Both the position numbers and the translations under genes were made by a program. Shown piece after piece: positions 7,192 to 17,874 of a stretch of 64,000 nt of DNA. Origin of the DNA: an uncultured Erythrobacter sp. (lineage in GTDB: Bacteria > Pseudomonadota > Alphaproteobacteria > Sphingomonadales > Sphingomonadaceae); the NCBI RefSeq assembly GCF_947502395.1, contig NZ_CANMZM010000002.1, positions 558,001-622,000 of the forward strand, written 5' to 3'. The notes beneath the pieces were generated by a model. It made no database searches and was not told the origin of the DNA. It saw only the letters and a program-made list of their open reading frames with translations. The number at the start of each line of letters is the position of its first letter. Position 1 is the first letter of the stretch.

Positions 7192-10100
7192 ATGAGTGCG
7201 AAGACCGATTCCGCCCAGACCAAGTCCTTGTTGAAAGCGCTTAAACAGCACCTTTCGGCCTCAATCCTCCCTGGTGAAACACCGCTCGACAAATCCGCAT
7301 TGGAGAGCGCGGCGCAGTTCTTGCTTGCCGCCGCGCAGAAGCGAGCGCCTAAGCGTTCGGTCATCACGCATGAATCGGATACGAGCGAGCGGCGTTTGCG
7401 TATCGCTATCGTCAATGATGACATGCCGTTTCTGGTGGACTCGATTGCGGCAACAATCACCGCTTCAGGCATCGGCATTGACCAATTGCTCCACCCGATT
7501 GTTCCGGTTGCCCGAAACGCACAGGGCGTTCTCACAAGCGTTGGTGGTAAGGCCAAAGACGACTCTAAAGAATCGCTCATCTATATCGAAACGCCCCGCG
7601 TGGACGCAAAGCAACGGCGAACTTTGTTGAGCGCATTGCGCGCCACCTTGGGTGATGTGCGGGCAGCTGTTACCGACTGGCCAAAAATGCGCTCTATCAT
7701 GGCGCGCGATACAGATGCACTGGGTGAATGCGAAAGCGCCAAGCTCCTCGAGTGGCTCAACAGCGGCTTGCTGACACAGTTGGGTCATTTGACGCGAATC
7801 CGCGATGGCGAGGTCAAGCAAAGCCTCGGCATTTGTCGCAAGAGCGCCAAGGCGATCCTTGCCGATGCGTCTTATGAGCGCGCCTTTGCGTGGTTCGAAA
7901 AGGGTGGCGATGGGCGCGATCTCCTGGTCGTCAAAGCCAATCAACTTGCCAATGTTCACAGGCGCGTGCCGCTCGATGTGCTCCTTGTGCCTGTGCGCGA
8001 AGGCGGCAAAGTCACTGCACTTTCCGTCCATGCCGGGGTTTGGACGAGCGCTGGCCTGACCGCGCCCCCTGAAAAAGTGCCGGTCGTGCGCAAAGCGCTT
8101 GCCAATATGACCCAGGAATTGGGCTTTGATCCCGCAGGCCACGCCGGCAAAGCGCTCGCTCATGCCTTCAGCGCTTTGCCACGTGATTTGCTTGTCAGCA
8201 TCCACGAAAACGACATCACCCGGCTAGCAACCACCATGATGAGCCTTGTCGACCGCCCGCGCCCGCGGATCATCTTGGTGAAATCACCTCTTGGTCGCCA
8301 CGTCTTTGCCTTCGTCTGGCTGCCCCGTGACTATCTCTCAACCGAGTTGCGCCTACAGATTCAGGATCTTTTGACCGAGACAACCGGGCTCGACCTATTG
8401 AGCTGGAGCCTTGAGGTCGAAGGCGGCTCGCTTGCCATGCTGCAATTCCTGCTCGACTCGCGCAGCATCGCGAAAATGCCCGATGCAGATGCAATTGAGG
8501 AGCAGCTTGAGGACCTTCTCAAAGGCTGGACCGAGGCGGTTGAGACCCATCTTGCCAAGACCGATGACAGCTCGCGTGTCGCCGCCATTGCGCAGCGCTA
8601 TGCCGAAGGGTTCCCTGCCGGATATCGCCTCCGCTATGGCCCGGCCGAAGCCGCGCTCGACATTGCTGAAATCCACGGAATTGCGACCAGCGATGCTCCT
8701 GATACGCGCACATGCCGCTTGTACCGGCTGGAGAATGACACGCGCGGTGATCTGCGCCTGAAAATCTATCATGTTACGGGCAGAGTCGCGCTGTCCGATG
8801 CCGTACCGGTGCTCGAGAACTTCGGCTTCCGTGTACTGTCAGAAGTCCCCACCCGCCTGGATGAAGGCAGGCTGGGAACGATCCATGAATACACTCTGGT
8901 TGCGCCCCAAGGCAGCAACATTGACGCGTTGCAAGACCGCGCCGAACCAATCGAAACCGCCATTGCCGAAGTGCTCAACGGCCAGTCGGAGAATGATCCC
9001 TTCAACCGGCTGGTGGTGGCCAATGGATTGGGTGCAAAGCAGACGGTGTGGCTGCGTGCAATCTATCGCTATTTGCGTCAGACAGGCGCGAACTTCACAA
9101 TCTATCCGGTAGTCGAAGCGCTCGAGCGCGCAGGTGACGTGACCAGAGCCATGATCGACCTGTTCGCAGGTCGTCACGACCCCAGCTTTTCTGGCGACAG
9201 AGAGGCCGCGATTGAAGCAGCAATCAGCGCCTTTGGTCGAGGCCTCGCCAAGGTCAGCGCGATCAATGACGACCGCCTCCTGCGTCTCTACCGTGCAGTG
9301 ATCGATGCGATTTTGCGGACCAATGCGTTCTCGCCGGCTGCTGAAGAAGCGCTGGCGTTTAAGATCGATTCTGCCCAGGTTCCCGGCCTCCCTAAACCGG
9401 TGCCATGGCGCGAGATTTTCGTCTATTCCAGGCGAGTGGAGGGCATTCACTTGCGCTCTGGCGCGGTCGCGCGCGGCGGGCTTCGCTGGTCCGACAGGCG
9501 TGACGATTTCCGGACCGAAATTCTTGGGCTTATGAAGGCACAGAAGGTGAAAAACGCCGTTATTGTGCCGAGCGGAGCCAAGGGCGGATTCTATCCCAAA
9601 CAGCTTCCTTCACCGGCTATCGATCGCGATGCATGGGCAGCTGAAGGCCGGGCGAGCTACGAAGTTTTCATCCGCACTCTGCTGTCAGTCACCGACAATA
9701 TCGTCGACGGCAAAGCGGTGCCCCCCAAGGCTGTGCGCGTGCACGACGGCGAAGACCCGTATTTCGTGGTCGCCGCCGACAAGGGCACCGCCACCTTCTC
9801 CGATGTCGCCAACGGCATTGCGGAAGACGCTGGCTTCTGGCTCGACGATGCTTTTGCGAGCGGTGGCTCCAATGGCTATGACCACAAGGCCATGGGCATC
9901 ACCGCGCGCGGCGCGTGGGTAAGCGTTCAGCGCCACTTCCTCGAAATGGGGATCGACATACAGAAGGACAGCGTTCGGGTCGCGGGTTGCGGCGATATGT
10001 CGGGCGACGTGTTCGGCAATGGCATGCTTTTGTCCAAAGCGATCAAGCTGGTCGCAGCGTTTGATCACCGCCACATATTTATCGATCCGGATCCTGACCC

Positions 10101-11865
10101 CGCGACCAGTTGGAAAGAGCGCAAGCGCATTTTTGAGCTCCCACGTTCAAGTTGGGAGGACTACAATCAGGACCTCATTTCTAAGGGCGGCGGGGTTTAT
10201 TCGCGCTCATCCAAGAGCATCAAGCTTTCCAAGAAAGCGCGGGATACACTGGGAATTGAGGACAAGGAGATACAGCCCGATGCCCTGATCACCGCAATCC
10301 TCGAGGCCGAAGTCGATCTCCTCTGGTTTGGCGGGATCGGTACTTACATCAAGGCCGAGGATGAAAACCACATTGAAGTGGGCGATCCATCGAACGATTC
10401 CCTGCGGGTGAATGCACGCGAAGTTGGTGCCAAGGTGATTGGCGAGGGTGCAAACCTCGGGATCACACAAGCAGGCCGGATCGCGTTCTCACTAGCTGGC
10501 GGGCGGATCAACACTGACTTCATCGACAATTCAGCCGGCGTTGATTGCTCGGACAATGAGGTGAACATCAAAATCGCCCTCGCCGCAGCAACGCGCGATG
10601 GCGCCATCAGCGGTCGCAAGCGCAACACATTGCTCGCTGAGATGACTGATGAAGTTGGCGAGATTGTGCTGGAGGACAACCGTCTGCAAGCACTCGCCTT
10701 GTCAATTGCAGAAGCTGGCGGTGCAGGTGCGAGCGCCTCTTACACCCGCCTGATCGAGAGTCTTGAGGAAACGGGCGCGCTTGATAGGCGAACTGAAGGG
10801 CTGGCAGACAGCGAACACTATTCGCGCCGCGCTGCCGATGGACAGGGTCTGACAAGGCCTGAGTTGGCGGTGATCCTTTCCTCGACCAAACTCGCGCTAC
10901 AAGATGCAATCGAAGCAAGCGGACTTCCTGACGATCCAGTGCTGGAAAGCAATCTGATCGCGCTTTTCCCCAAGCCGATGCAGAGCAAATACCTTTCCTT
11001 CATCCGCGATCACCAGCTGCGACGCGAGCTTATTGCGACTGACCTTTCCAACCGCATCGTCAACCGTCTGGGCTTGATCCATGCGTTCGAATTGCCGGAG
11101 GAAGAGGGCGTTACCTTGAGCGACGTCGCCGCCGCCTTCGTGGTTGCTGAGCGCCTCTACAATTTGAAGGAGTTGTGGCAGGATATCGACGCGTCAAAGA
11201 TGCCTGAAACCGCCCGAATTGCCCTGCTCGACCGCCAGGCGGCAGCGGTGGGCAATCTTATGTCAGATGTGCTGCGCACAACCGGTGGGCGGGTCGAAGC
11301 AGGTGTTATGGTTGAAAGTCTGCAAGACGGCGTGGCCGTGCTCTGTAAACAGCGTGCGGACCTACTCGTTGGCGAAACGCAAGAACGCTCACAAAACCTA
11401 CGCACCGACTTCATTGGCAAGGGAGCACCCGCCGATCTGGCCAACCGCGTGTCGGACCTGTTCGATTACGATGGCTCGGTTGGCCTTGCCAATCTGGCGA
11501 TTAACACCGGAATAGACCCGGCCAAGCTCACGCTTGCCTTTGGCGATATAGGGCACCGCATTGGTATAGACTGGGCGCAAGGGACAGCGGCGCATATGTC
11601 GCCAAGCGATGTATGGGAGCGCCTGCTTGTCGATGGCCTCGCGCGCGATTTCCAGCATATGCGGATTGAGTTCCTGCGTCGCCTGACCCGGCGCAAATCG
11701 GGCAAACATGATCCGCAAGCTGCGATTGCAAAATGGGCCGATGCCAATGGGCCAGCGATTGCGCAGTTCCGCTCAATGATAGGACGTGCGCAAAGCTCAC
11801 CTCCGGTGGCACCGGCTGCTCTGGCGCAAATTGCGGCACAAGCGCGCAACCTCCTGGGGCGTTGA
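7192..11865 (+). CDS. gdhB: Large NAD-specific glutamate dehydrogenase
   Basis: Oxidatively deaminates glutamate to 2-oxoglutarate and ammonia with NAD. At 1557 residues it belongs to the 180-kDa class. The N-terminal half carries ACT-like regulatory regions; the catalytic part is marked by RSGAVARGGLRWSDRRDDF, ILGLMKAQKVKNAVIVPSG with AKGGF, CGDMSGDVFGNGM and the helical C-terminal tail. ATG 7192 is preceded by GGAGAGG, so it is preferred over an in-frame ATG at 7102. It stands alone between the oxidoreductase and a ferredoxin-reductase gene. The symbol follows the usage for this class in Pseudomonas; some annotations write gdh2. Confidence 0.95.
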   Translation: MSAKTDSAQTKSLLKALKQHLSASILPGETPLDKSALESAAQFLLAAAQKRAPKRSVITHESDTSERRLRIAIVNDDMPFLVDSIAATITASGIGIDQLLHPIVPVARNAQGVLTSVGGKAKDDSKESLIYIETPRVDAKQRRTLLSALRATLGDVRAAVTDWPKMRSIMARDTDALGECESAKLLEWLNSGLLTQLGHLTRIRDGEVKQSLGICRKSAKAILADASYERAFAWFEKGGDGRDLLVVKANQLANVHRRVPLDVLLVPVREGGKVTALSVHAGVWTSAGLTAPPEKVPVVRKALANMTQELGFDPAGHAGKALAHAFSALPRDLLVSIHENDITRLATTMMSLVDRPRPRIILVKSPLGRHVFAFVWLPRDYLSTELRLQIQDLLTETTGLDLLSWSLEVEGGSLAMLQFLLDSRSIAKMPDADAIEEQLEDLLKGWTEAVETHLAKTDDSSRVAAIAQRYAEGFPAGYRLRYGPAEAALDIAEIHGIATSDAPDTRTCRLYRLENDTRGDLRLKIYHVTGRVALSDAVPVLENFGFRVLSEVPTRLDEGRLGTIHEYTLVAPQGSNIDALQDRAEPIETAIAEVLNGQSENDPFNRLVVANGLGAKQTVWLRAIYRYLRQTGANFTIYPVVEALERAGDVTRAMIDLFAGRHDPSFSGDREAAIEAAISAFGRGLAKVSAINDDRLLRLYRAVIDAILRTNAFSPAAEEALAFKIDSAQVPGLPKPVPWREIFVYSRRVEGIHLRSGAVARGGLRWSDRRDDFRTEILGLMKAQKVKNAVIVPSGAKGGFYPKQLPSPAIDRDAWAAEGRASYEVFIRTLLSVTDNIVDGKAVPPKAVRVHDGEDPYFVVAADKGTATFSDVANGIAEDAGFWLDDAFASGGSNGYDHKAMGITARGAWVSVQRHFLEMGIDIQKDSVRVAGCGDMSGDVFGNGMLLSKAIKLVAAFDHRHIFIDPDPDPATSWKERKRIFELPRSSWEDYNQDLISKGGGVYSRSSKSIKLSKKARDTLGIEDKEIQPDALITAILEAEVDLLWFGGIGTYIKAEDENHIEVGDPSNDSLRVNAREVGAKVIGEGANLGITQAGRIAFSLAGGRINTDFIDNSAGVDCSDNEVNIKIALAAATRDGAISGRKRNTLLAEMTDEVGEIVLEDNRLQALALSIAEAGGAGASASYTRLIESLEETGALDRRTEGLADSEHYSRRAADGQGLTRPELAVILSSTKLALQDAIEASGLPDDPVLESNLIALFPKPMQSKYLSFIRDHQLRRELIATDLSNRIVNRLGLIHAFELPEEEGVTLSDVAAAFVVAERLYNLKELWQDIDASKMPETARIALLDRQAAAVGNLMSDVLRTTGGRVEAGVMVESLQDGVAVLCKQRADLLVGETQERSQNLRTDFIGKGAPADLANRVSDLFDYDGSVGLANLAINTGIDPAKLTLAFGDIGHRIGIDWAQGTAAHMSPSDVWERLLVDGLARDFQHMRIEFLRRLTRRKSGKHDPQAAIAKWADANGPAIAQFRSMIGRAQSSPPVAPAALAQIAAQARNLLGR

Positions 11866-11934
11866 GCGCGTGGTAGAGAGACCTCAACTGTTCGGTCTTG
11901 ACGAAAGCACACTTTTTGGGCGAACGGCGTGGGC

Positions 11935-13185
11935 ATGAGCGAAGCGGGACCATCTGCAACATCGGCTGATGTCGTAATCGTAGGCACGGGCCATGGCGGT
12001 GCCCAAGCGGCCATCGCACTGCGCCAACAGGGGCATGAAGGCTCGATCCTGATGATCGGGCGTGAGGCGCATCCGCCTTATGAACGCCCGCCCTTGTCAA
12101 AAGAATATCTCGCCGGCGACAAGATTTGGGAACGGATCATGATCCGACCCGAGAAATTCTGGGCAGACAAGGGTATCGAACTGCGGCTGGGCAGCGGTGT
12201 TACCTCAATCGATTGGATGCGGCACTCGCTCACGCTCTCTGATGGGTCCGAAATCGGCTATCGCAAGCTGATCTGGTCGGCCGGCGCAGACCCGCGGCGG
12301 CTGGGCATTCCAGGGGCTAACCTCAAAGGCATTTACTACGTGCGCGACCGGCGTGATGCCGATGGCATGATGGCGGCACTTGAGGACGGCGCAAAGCGGG
12401 CCGTGGTTATCGGTGGCGGTTATATCGGCCTCGAAGCCGCCGCTGTCCTGCGCAAACTTAAATGCGATGTGACCGTGGTTGAGATGCAGGATCGCTTGCT
12501 CGCCCGCGTCGCTGGCACAGCGATTTCGGATTTCTACGCGGAGGAACACAAGCGGCAAGGCGTGGATATCCGCCTGTCGCATGGCGTTTCTGAAGTGCTT
12601 GGCCAGGGTGGGCAGGTCGCCGGCGTACTCCTCGATAATGATGAGACCTTGCCCTGCGATATGGTCATTGTCGGGATCGGTATTGTACCAGCGGTTGCGC
12701 CCTTGATCGCAGCAGGGGCGGCGGGTTCGAACGGGGTGGATGTCGATGTCTTCTGCCGGACAACGCTCGATGATATTTTCGCTATCGGAGACTGCGCGGC
12801 GCACGCCAATCCATTTGCCAACAGTGCGGTAATCCGGTTGGAATCGGTGCAGAACGCGAATGACATGGCCAATACCGTCGCCAAGGCGATTATGGGCGAC
12901 AAACAGCCTTATCACGCGCTGCCATGGTTTTGGTCCAACCAGTATGATCTCAAGCTCCAAACCGCGGGGCTCAACATTGGCTATGACGACACGATTGTTC
13001 GCGGCGACCCAGCGACACGCAAGTTCACGGTGGTCTATATGAAGGAAGGTCGGCCAATCGCCTTCGACTGTGTGGGCACGATGAAGGACTATGTTCAAGC
13101 ACGCAAACTCTTGGAAAGCGGGCCAGAAAAGATCGATCCTGCGCTGCTGGCCGATGCCGATGTCCCGCTCAAAGAGATGATTTGA
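11935..13185 (+). CDS. FAD-dependent ferredoxin/rubredoxin reductase
   Basis: About 416 residues. Two dinucleotide folds are visible: FAD-binding [18 protein letters not shown] near the N terminus and NAD-binding [18 protein letters not shown] (about 152-169), with [11 protein letters not shown] and the FAD-contact [10 protein letters not shown]. This is the ferredoxin-reductase family that feeds electrons through a [2Fe-2S] ferredoxin to P450s and dioxygenases. A CYP153-type P450 lies 4.7 kb downstream on the same strand, so a partnership is plausible, but no ferredoxin gene lies in the window. ATG 11935 is preferred; a GTG two codons upstream is the alternative. Confidence 0.88.
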   Translation: MSEAGPSATSADVVIVGTGHGGAQAAIALRQQGHEGSILMIGREAHPPYERPPLSKEYLAGDKIWERIMIRPEKFWADKGIELRLGSGVTSIDWMRHSLTLSDGSEIGYRKLIWSAGADPRRLGIPGANLKGIYYVRDRRDADGMMAALEDGAKRAVVIGGGYIGLEAAAVLRKLKCDVTVVEMQDRLLARVAGTAISDFYAEEHKRQGVDIRLSHGVSEVLGQGGQVAGVLLDNDETLPCDMVIVGIGIVPAVAPLIAAGAAGSNGVDVDVFCRTTLDDIFAIGDCAAHANPFANSAVIRLESVQNANDMANTVAKAIMGDKQPYHALPWFWSNQYDLKLQTAGLNIGYDDTIVRGDPATRKFTVVYMKEGRPIAFDCVGTMKDYVQARKLLESGPEKIDPALLADADVPLKEMI

Positions 13186-13222
13186 GATAGCTTTGCCGGC
13201 GGAGCCTCGTGACAACCAGCCG

Positions 13223-14362
13223 ATGCTTGAGGGCATCAAAGTGGTCGACCTCACCAGCGTGGTCTTTGGCCCATATGCCACGCAGATTCTCTCCGACTAT
13301 GGCGCGGAAGTCACTAAGATAGAAGCACCAGGCGGCGACGTTTATCGCTATGGCGCAAAGCCTGCTGTGACGCCAGGGATGGGTCCGGGCTTTATCGCCC
13401 TCAATCGCGGCAAGAAGTCACTCATGCTCGACCTCAAGCAAGAGAGTGACGTGGAGCGGCTGCGTGGCCTTCTCAAAGAAGCGGATGTGTTCGTGCACAA
13501 TGTGCGGACCAAGGCGATCGGGCGGCTTGGTTTCGATTACGAAGCAGTCAAGGCGCTCAACCCGGAGATCATCTATGTCCATTGCGTCGGCTTTGGGTCC
13601 AACGGCCCTTACAGCGGGCTGCAAGCCTATGATGACGTCATTCAGGCAGCGAGCGGCACGACGTCGCTGCTGTCACGCGTCGATGGAGAGGGGCGTCCGC
13701 GCTACCTACCATCACTGATCGCTGACAAAGTTGCGGGACTTCACGCCGCCTATGCTACGCTCGCGGCGATCACACATCGCTTGCGCACGGGGCGCGGGCA
13801 AATGATCGAAGTGCCCATGTTTGAGGCCTTCGCAAGCTTCATGATGAAGGAACATCTGGACGGTCACACTTTCGATCCGCCCAATTCGGGTGCCGGCTAC
13901 AAACGCCAGGTTGACCCCGACCGCCAGCCCTTCCCCACGAAAGACGGCTGGGTCAGTATCGTGCCTTACGTGCTCCCGCATTTTCCGCTCGTTATTAAAC
14001 TGTTGGGTGATGTTGAATTTGCGCGAGAGGAACGCTGGAAGGACCCGGCAACTTTGGTGCGCTCCGCGCCCGAACTCTACACCCGCATTGGCGAATTGAC
14101 AGCGACCAAGACCACCGATGAGTGCGTTGCAATCATGCGGGGAGCCAACATCCCCTGTATGCCCGCAATAGATCTCGATGATGTGATCCACGATCCGCAT
14201 CTTCGCGAGTCCGGCTTTTTCGTGCGAACCGAGCATCCAAGTGAAGGTCCGCTCTACCAAATGCGCGACCCCAATCGTTTCAGCGATTGGGAACAGGACA
14301 AGCTGGGCCATGCTCCGCGCCTTGGAGAACATAATGAGCGCGAGCAAGATGACGAGGGTTAA
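13223..14362 (+). CDS. CaiB/BaiF family CoA transferase (family III)
   Basis: A 379-residue family III CoA transferase, which moves CoA between acyl groups through an aspartyl-CoA intermediate. Family marks are [20 protein letters not shown] at the N terminus, LGDYGAEV-like [35 protein letters not shown] and the region [14 protein letters not shown] that follows the usual active-site position. ATG 13223 fits the family start; a TTG 10 codons upstream is less likely. It follows the reductase by 37 nt and overlaps the convergent queG gene by 4 nt. The substrate is not evident. Confidence 0.9.
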   Translation: MLEGIKVVDLTSVVFGPYATQILSDYGAEVTKIEAPGGDVYRYGAKPAVTPGMGPGFIALNRGKKSLMLDLKQESDVERLRGLLKEADVFVHNVRTKAIGRLGFDYEAVKALNPEIIYVHCVGFGSNGPYSGLQAYDDVIQAASGTTSLLSRVDGEGRPRYLPSLIADKVAGLHAAYATLAAITHRLRTGRGQMIEVPMFEAFASFMMKEHLDGHTFDPPNSGAGYKRQVDPDRQPFPTKDGWVSIVPYVLPHFPLVIKLLGDVEFAREERWKDPATLVRSAPELYTRIGELTATKTTDECVAIMRGANIPCMPAIDLDDVIHDPHLRESGFFVRTEHPSEGPLYQMRDPNRFSDWEQDKLGHAPRLGEHNEREQDDEG

Positions 14363-15420
14363 ACGGATTCGCTAAGTCGCGCTTTGGCCCATTTGGCTGC
14401 ATCGGCAACCACCGGATCGGGATCATTCAGCAACGGTTCTACATAGGCACGCAATTGCGGCTCCCCGCTGTTACCCGCTGCATAGAGACAATTGCGCACG
14501 AACCGGTCCCTTCCAATCCGCTTGATCGGAGAGCCGGAAAAGAGCGCCCGGAACCCTGCATCATCGAGCGCCAACAGGTCGGCCAGGCGCGGCGCGGTCA
14601 GCTCAGCACGGGGCAGGAATTCGGCCGCAGCATAGGCTTCGCTCGCAAATTTGTTCCACGGGCACACCGCCAGACAATCATCGCAGCCATAGATTCGGTT
14701 GCCCAAAGGCACGCGGAACTCCTCCGCAATTGGTCCCTTGTGCTCGATGGTAAGGTAGGAAATGCAACGCCTTGCATCGAGTGTGTAAGCATTCGGGAAG
14801 GCATCCGTTGGACAGCTATCAAGACACGCCCGGCAGGAGCCACATTGGTCACGGTGAGGCTGTGATGGCTCCAACTCGAGCGTTGTGTAGACCGCCCCCA
14901 GAAACAGCCATGAGCCGTGATCCGGGCTCACCAAATTGGTGTGCTTGCCCTGCCAACCGATCCCGGACGCTTCGCCCAAAGGTTTTTCCATAACCGGGGC
15001 CGTATCGACGAAGACCTTAAGCTCGCTCTCCGGCTCCTGCTCAACCAGCCAGCGCGCGAGCGCTTTCAGACGTTTCTTGACCACGTCGTGATAGTCCTTG
15101 CCTTGAGCATAGATCGAGATGCGAGCGCGCTCTCCAACATCGTCCAAAGCCATCGGATCGAATGCAGGGGCGTAGCTCATACCAAGCGCAATAACTGACT
15201 TGGCCTCTGGCCAAAGCCCTTGCGGAGAGCGGCGGTGGTGGAGGCGGGTTTCCATCCATTCCATGGAGCCGTGACGTCCTTCCCCCAACCATTCTTCGAG
15301 GCGCTGCGCCCGCAAGGGATCTTCGTCCGCACCGGTGAAACCAACACTGGCGAAACCAAGCTCCCGCGCTTGCGCCTCGATGCGGTGTTCCAGGTTAAGT
15401 CTTGTGCGCGTGTTAACCAT
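14359..15420 (-). CDS. queG: Epoxyqueuosine reductase
   Basis: Carries out the last step of queuosine synthesis, reducing epoxyqueuosine to queuosine in tRNA with cobalamin and iron-sulphur clusters. At 353 residues it has the two cluster motifs [16 protein letters not shown] and [14 protein letters not shown], the N-terminal cobalamin-binding half with [10 protein letters not shown], and a C-terminal HEAT-like tail ([20 protein letters not shown]). ATG 15420 ([12 protein letters not shown]) is used; another ATG lies 6 codons upstream. It converges with and overlaps the CoA transferase tail by 4 nt. Confidence 0.95.
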   Translation of the reverse strand: MVNTRTRLNLEHRIEAQARELGFASVGFTGADEDPLRAQRLEEWLGEGRHGSMEWMETRLHHRRSPQGLWPEAKSVIALGMSYAPAFDPMALDDVGERARISIYAQGKDYHDVVKKRLKALARWLVEQEPESELKVFVDTAPVMEKPLGEASGIGWQGKHTNLVSPDHGSWLFLGAVYTTLELEPSQPHRDQCGSCRACLDSCPTDAFPNAYTLDARRCISYLTIEHKGPIAEEFRVPLGNRIYGCDDCLAVCPWNKFASEAYAAAEFLPRAELTAPRLADLLALDDAGFRALFSGSPIKRIGRDRFVRNCLYAAGNSGEPQLRAYVEPLLNDPDPVVADAAKWAKARLSESV

Positions 15421-15490
15421 GCTTGGGGTTGCTCCCATTCAGTTTCACGCGTTAACTGTCGCTTCCATGCACATGCAGGTAAATGATCAC

Positions 15491-16477
15491 ATGACGCCAG
15501 ACAATGGGTCGCTTCTTCACAACTCTGTTCAGCCCGACAGTCGCCCGTTAGCAATCGAAGCGCGGGGCCTCGTCAAGAGCTTTGACGGCACGCGAGCCGT
15601 TGACGGTGTGGATTTGTCAGTGCCCGAAGGCGCTATCTACGGCGTGCTTGGCCCTAATGGCGCAGGCAAGACGACAACCTTGCGCATGCTGCTTGGCATT
15701 ATCGATCCCGATGACGGGGTACGCATGATCTTTGGCCATGATCGGCCGCACGATATTGGTCGGTTGATTGGTTACCTCCCTGAAGAACGCGGGCTCTACC
15801 CTGCGATGAAATCGATCGAGGCGATTGCCTTTATGGGAGCACTTCGCGGGCTTCCGCTCGCCGAGGGGCGCAAGCGCGGCTTGGAGTTGCTCGAGCGGCA
15901 CGATCTCGCGCACGCCGCCAACCGGACCATTCGTCAGCTTTCCAAAGGTATGGCGCAGACAGTCCAGCTGCTCGGCACCCTGGTCCACCGCCCACGCCTG
16001 GTAGTGCTGGATGAGCCCTTCTCGGGCCTGGATGCGATCAATCAAGGCAAGCTTGAAAGCATGATCCGTGCACTGGCTGACGACGGCGTGACGGTGATCT
16101 TCTCGACCCACGTGATTCACCATGCTGAGCGACTGTGCGAAGGCGTTGCGATCATTGCAGGAGGTAAAGTCCCTTATGCGGGAAGCGTCGAATCCGCACG
16201 CGACCGCATCCCGGCACAAGTCCGCCTCGAGACGCGCGCGCGCGAAGGAGGGTGGACAGCTGCTCTTCCTGACGCGGCTCGGCGCGAAGGCGATTTCTTC
16301 TACTTCCCGCTTCCCGAAACAGGTGTGGAGCCTCTGCTCAAAACCCTGATCGAAGGCGAGGCAGGCATTCTCTCACTCTCAATCGAGCGTGCCGGGCTTC
16401 ATGATGCCTTTGTCGCGATTGCTGGTGAGGCGGCTGCCAAGCAACTTGAGGCAGACCAACAGGGAGATGCCAAATGA
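15491..16477 (+). CDS. ABC transporter ATP-binding protein (ABC-2 exporter, NatA-like)
   Basis: About 328 residues: the ATPase half of an ABC-2 exporter. Walker A is GPNGAGKTTTLRM, the signature is RQLSKGMAQ (a variant of LSGGQ, as in NatA-type subunits), Walker B is LVVLDEPFSGLD and the switch His is in IFSTHV. ATG 15491 lies just before the ATPase domain; an in-frame ATG at 15467 is possible. The gene overlaps the permease start by 4 nt (ATGA), so both subunits are coupled. The cargo, possibly Na+ or a hydrophobic compound, is unknown. Confidence 0.92.
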   Translation: MTPDNGSLLHNSVQPDSRPLAIEARGLVKSFDGTRAVDGVDLSVPEGAIYGVLGPNGAGKTTTLRMLLGIIDPDDGVRMIFGHDRPHDIGRLIGYLPEERGLYPAMKSIEAIAFMGALRGLPLAEGRKRGLELLERHDLAHAANRTIRQLSKGMAQTVQLLGTLVHRPRLVVLDEPFSGLDAINQGKLESMIRALADDGVTVIFSTHVIHHAERLCEGVAIIAGGKVPYAGSVESARDRIPAQVRLETRAREGGWTAALPDAARREGDFFYFPLPETGVEPLLKTLIEGEAGILSLSIERAGLHDAFVAIAGEAAAKQLEADQQGDAK

Positions 16478-17769
16478 GCGCTCACGATCAAGCCGCCATT
16501 GACGCATCACCGCGACTGTCAAAACTCGAAGCGGCATGGGTCATTGCCCGCCGCGATTTCGTCGCTGTGCTTTTCAGCCGCGCCTTTCTGTTCTTCCTGA
16601 TCGGTCCACTTTTCCCAGTTCTGGTAGGCGGTCTTGCCGGTAGCATCGGTGGCCAAGTGTCGCGTCAAGCGGTCACGATTGAGGTCGGCCTCGCGATGAG
16701 CGCGGAGGACAACGCCGCCATTATAGCCGCAAGCGATAGGCTGCGCCCGCAATTGGGCGGCGCGATACCGGCATTGCGCGAAGTCACTGAGGCACAAGAT
16801 GATCCCAAATTTGACGCACAAGCCTTTATGGAAGAGCGCAGAGGCAATTACGCCGCTATTGTCACTGGATCGCTGGCTGCACCCGAAGTTGTCGGGACCG
16901 AACCTCACGTGAACCGTTGGAAAGGGCCAGTTGAGCTTATGGCCGCTGACGCGATGGCAGCGAGCCCGCTAGCTTTCCCTTCCTCACGAACGACGACAGT
17001 GGCCTCAAGCGCGGCCTCGGAGCGCACCAATCGCATTCGCACCGCACAAGCCGCGCAGATGGTGATGTTCCTTTTGACCATGCTTCTGGCGGGAATGGTT
17101 CTTTCCAATCTGGCCGAGGAAAAGGGCAATAAGGTCATCGAAATCCTTGCCGCCGCCATCCCGATGGATTCTGTCTTTATGGGCAAGCTCTTCGCCATGC
17201 TTGGCGTTTCCTTCGTCGGCATTGCCGTTTGGGGAACACTGGGATGGGGTTTCTGGGCCATTGCCGAAGACGCGATTGTGACCGTTACACAAACCAACTT
17301 CCGTGAACTTCCTGGCCCGGCTGTTGGCTGGGGCATGTTCCTGTTCCTTGGCGTGCTCTATTTCTCGATGGCTTATCTGCTGCTCGGAGCTTTGTTCCTC
17401 ACGATCGGTGCAATGGCGAGCACGGTGCGCGAGGTGCAGACCATGTCCATGCCGGTCACTATGATGCAGTTAATGGTGTTCTTCCTTGCCGCCTACACCA
17501 TCACTCAGCCGGGTTCCGCGTTGGAGATGGGTGCGATAGCTTTTCCGCTATCCTCACCCTTCGCGATGTTGGCGCGCGCCGCGCTTGAGGAAACGCTTTG
17601 GATCCATATCGGAGCCCTCGCTTGGCAAGTGCTTTGGGTCGGCCTCCTCGTAAAAGGCGGCTCTTTGCTCTTCCGCAAAAAGGTTATGAAGTCTGGGAGC
17701 GCTGGCACCAAGAAGAAGCGTGGTTGGTCATTCCGCCGCAATTCCTCGGAAATGGAACCCGCCGAATAA
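16474..17769 (+). CDS. ABC-2 type permease (NatB-like)
   Basis: A 431-residue membrane partner of the preceding ATPase. One membrane helix near residues 27-47 (FLFFLIGPLFPVLVGGLAG), a large extracytoplasmic region, then five or six helices from about residue 195 (MVMFLLTMLLAGMVLSNLAEE, LFAMLGVSFVGIAVW, FLFLGVLYFSMAYLLLG, TMMQLMVFFLAAY). NLAEEKGNKVIEILAAAIP is the conserved coupling-helix stretch of ABC-2/NatB permeases. The C terminus is basic and cytoplasmic (KKKRGWSF). ATGA overlap with the ATPase shows an operon of two genes. Confidence 0.9.
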   Translation: MSAHDQAAIDASPRLSKLEAAWVIARRDFVAVLFSRAFLFFLIGPLFPVLVGGLAGSIGGQVSRQAVTIEVGLAMSAEDNAAIIAASDRLRPQLGGAIPALREVTEAQDDPKFDAQAFMEERRGNYAAIVTGSLAAPEVVGTEPHVNRWKGPVELMAADAMAASPLAFPSSRTTTVASSAASERTNRIRTAQAAQMVMFLLTMLLAGMVLSNLAEEKGNKVIEILAAAIPMDSVFMGKLFAMLGVSFVGIAVWGTLGWGFWAIAEDAIVTVTQTNFRELPGPAVGWGMFLFLGVLYFSMAYLLLGALFLTIGAMASTVREVQTMSMPVTMMQLMVFFLAAYTITQPGSALEMGAIAFPLSSPFAMLARAALEETLWIHIGALAWQVLWVGLLVKGGSLLFRKKVMKSGSAGTKKKRGWSFRRNSSEMEPAE

Positions 17770-17789
17770 GTGGCGGATCAAAACTCATA

Positions 17790-17823
17790 TTGACATTGCT
17801 GTCAGTTAAGGCAGGATGACAGC
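17790..17823 (+). promoter_or_regulatory. Candidate CYP153 promoter with palindromic operator
   Basis: TTGACA (17790-17795) is followed after 17 nt by AGGATG (17813-17818), a plausible -35/-10 pair with a poor -10. GCTGTCA (17798-17804) and TGACAGC (17817-17823) form a perfect inverted repeat with 12 nt between the arms, the right arm overlapping the -10. TGACA/TGTCA also repeats inside the -35 (17792-17804). A repressor site over the promoter is the simplest reading. Confidence 0.5.
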
Positions 17824-17874
17824 AGATGGGAGAGTGTAGTGAACTGAGTCTCGCACCTCCTACAGGAGAGAGAC

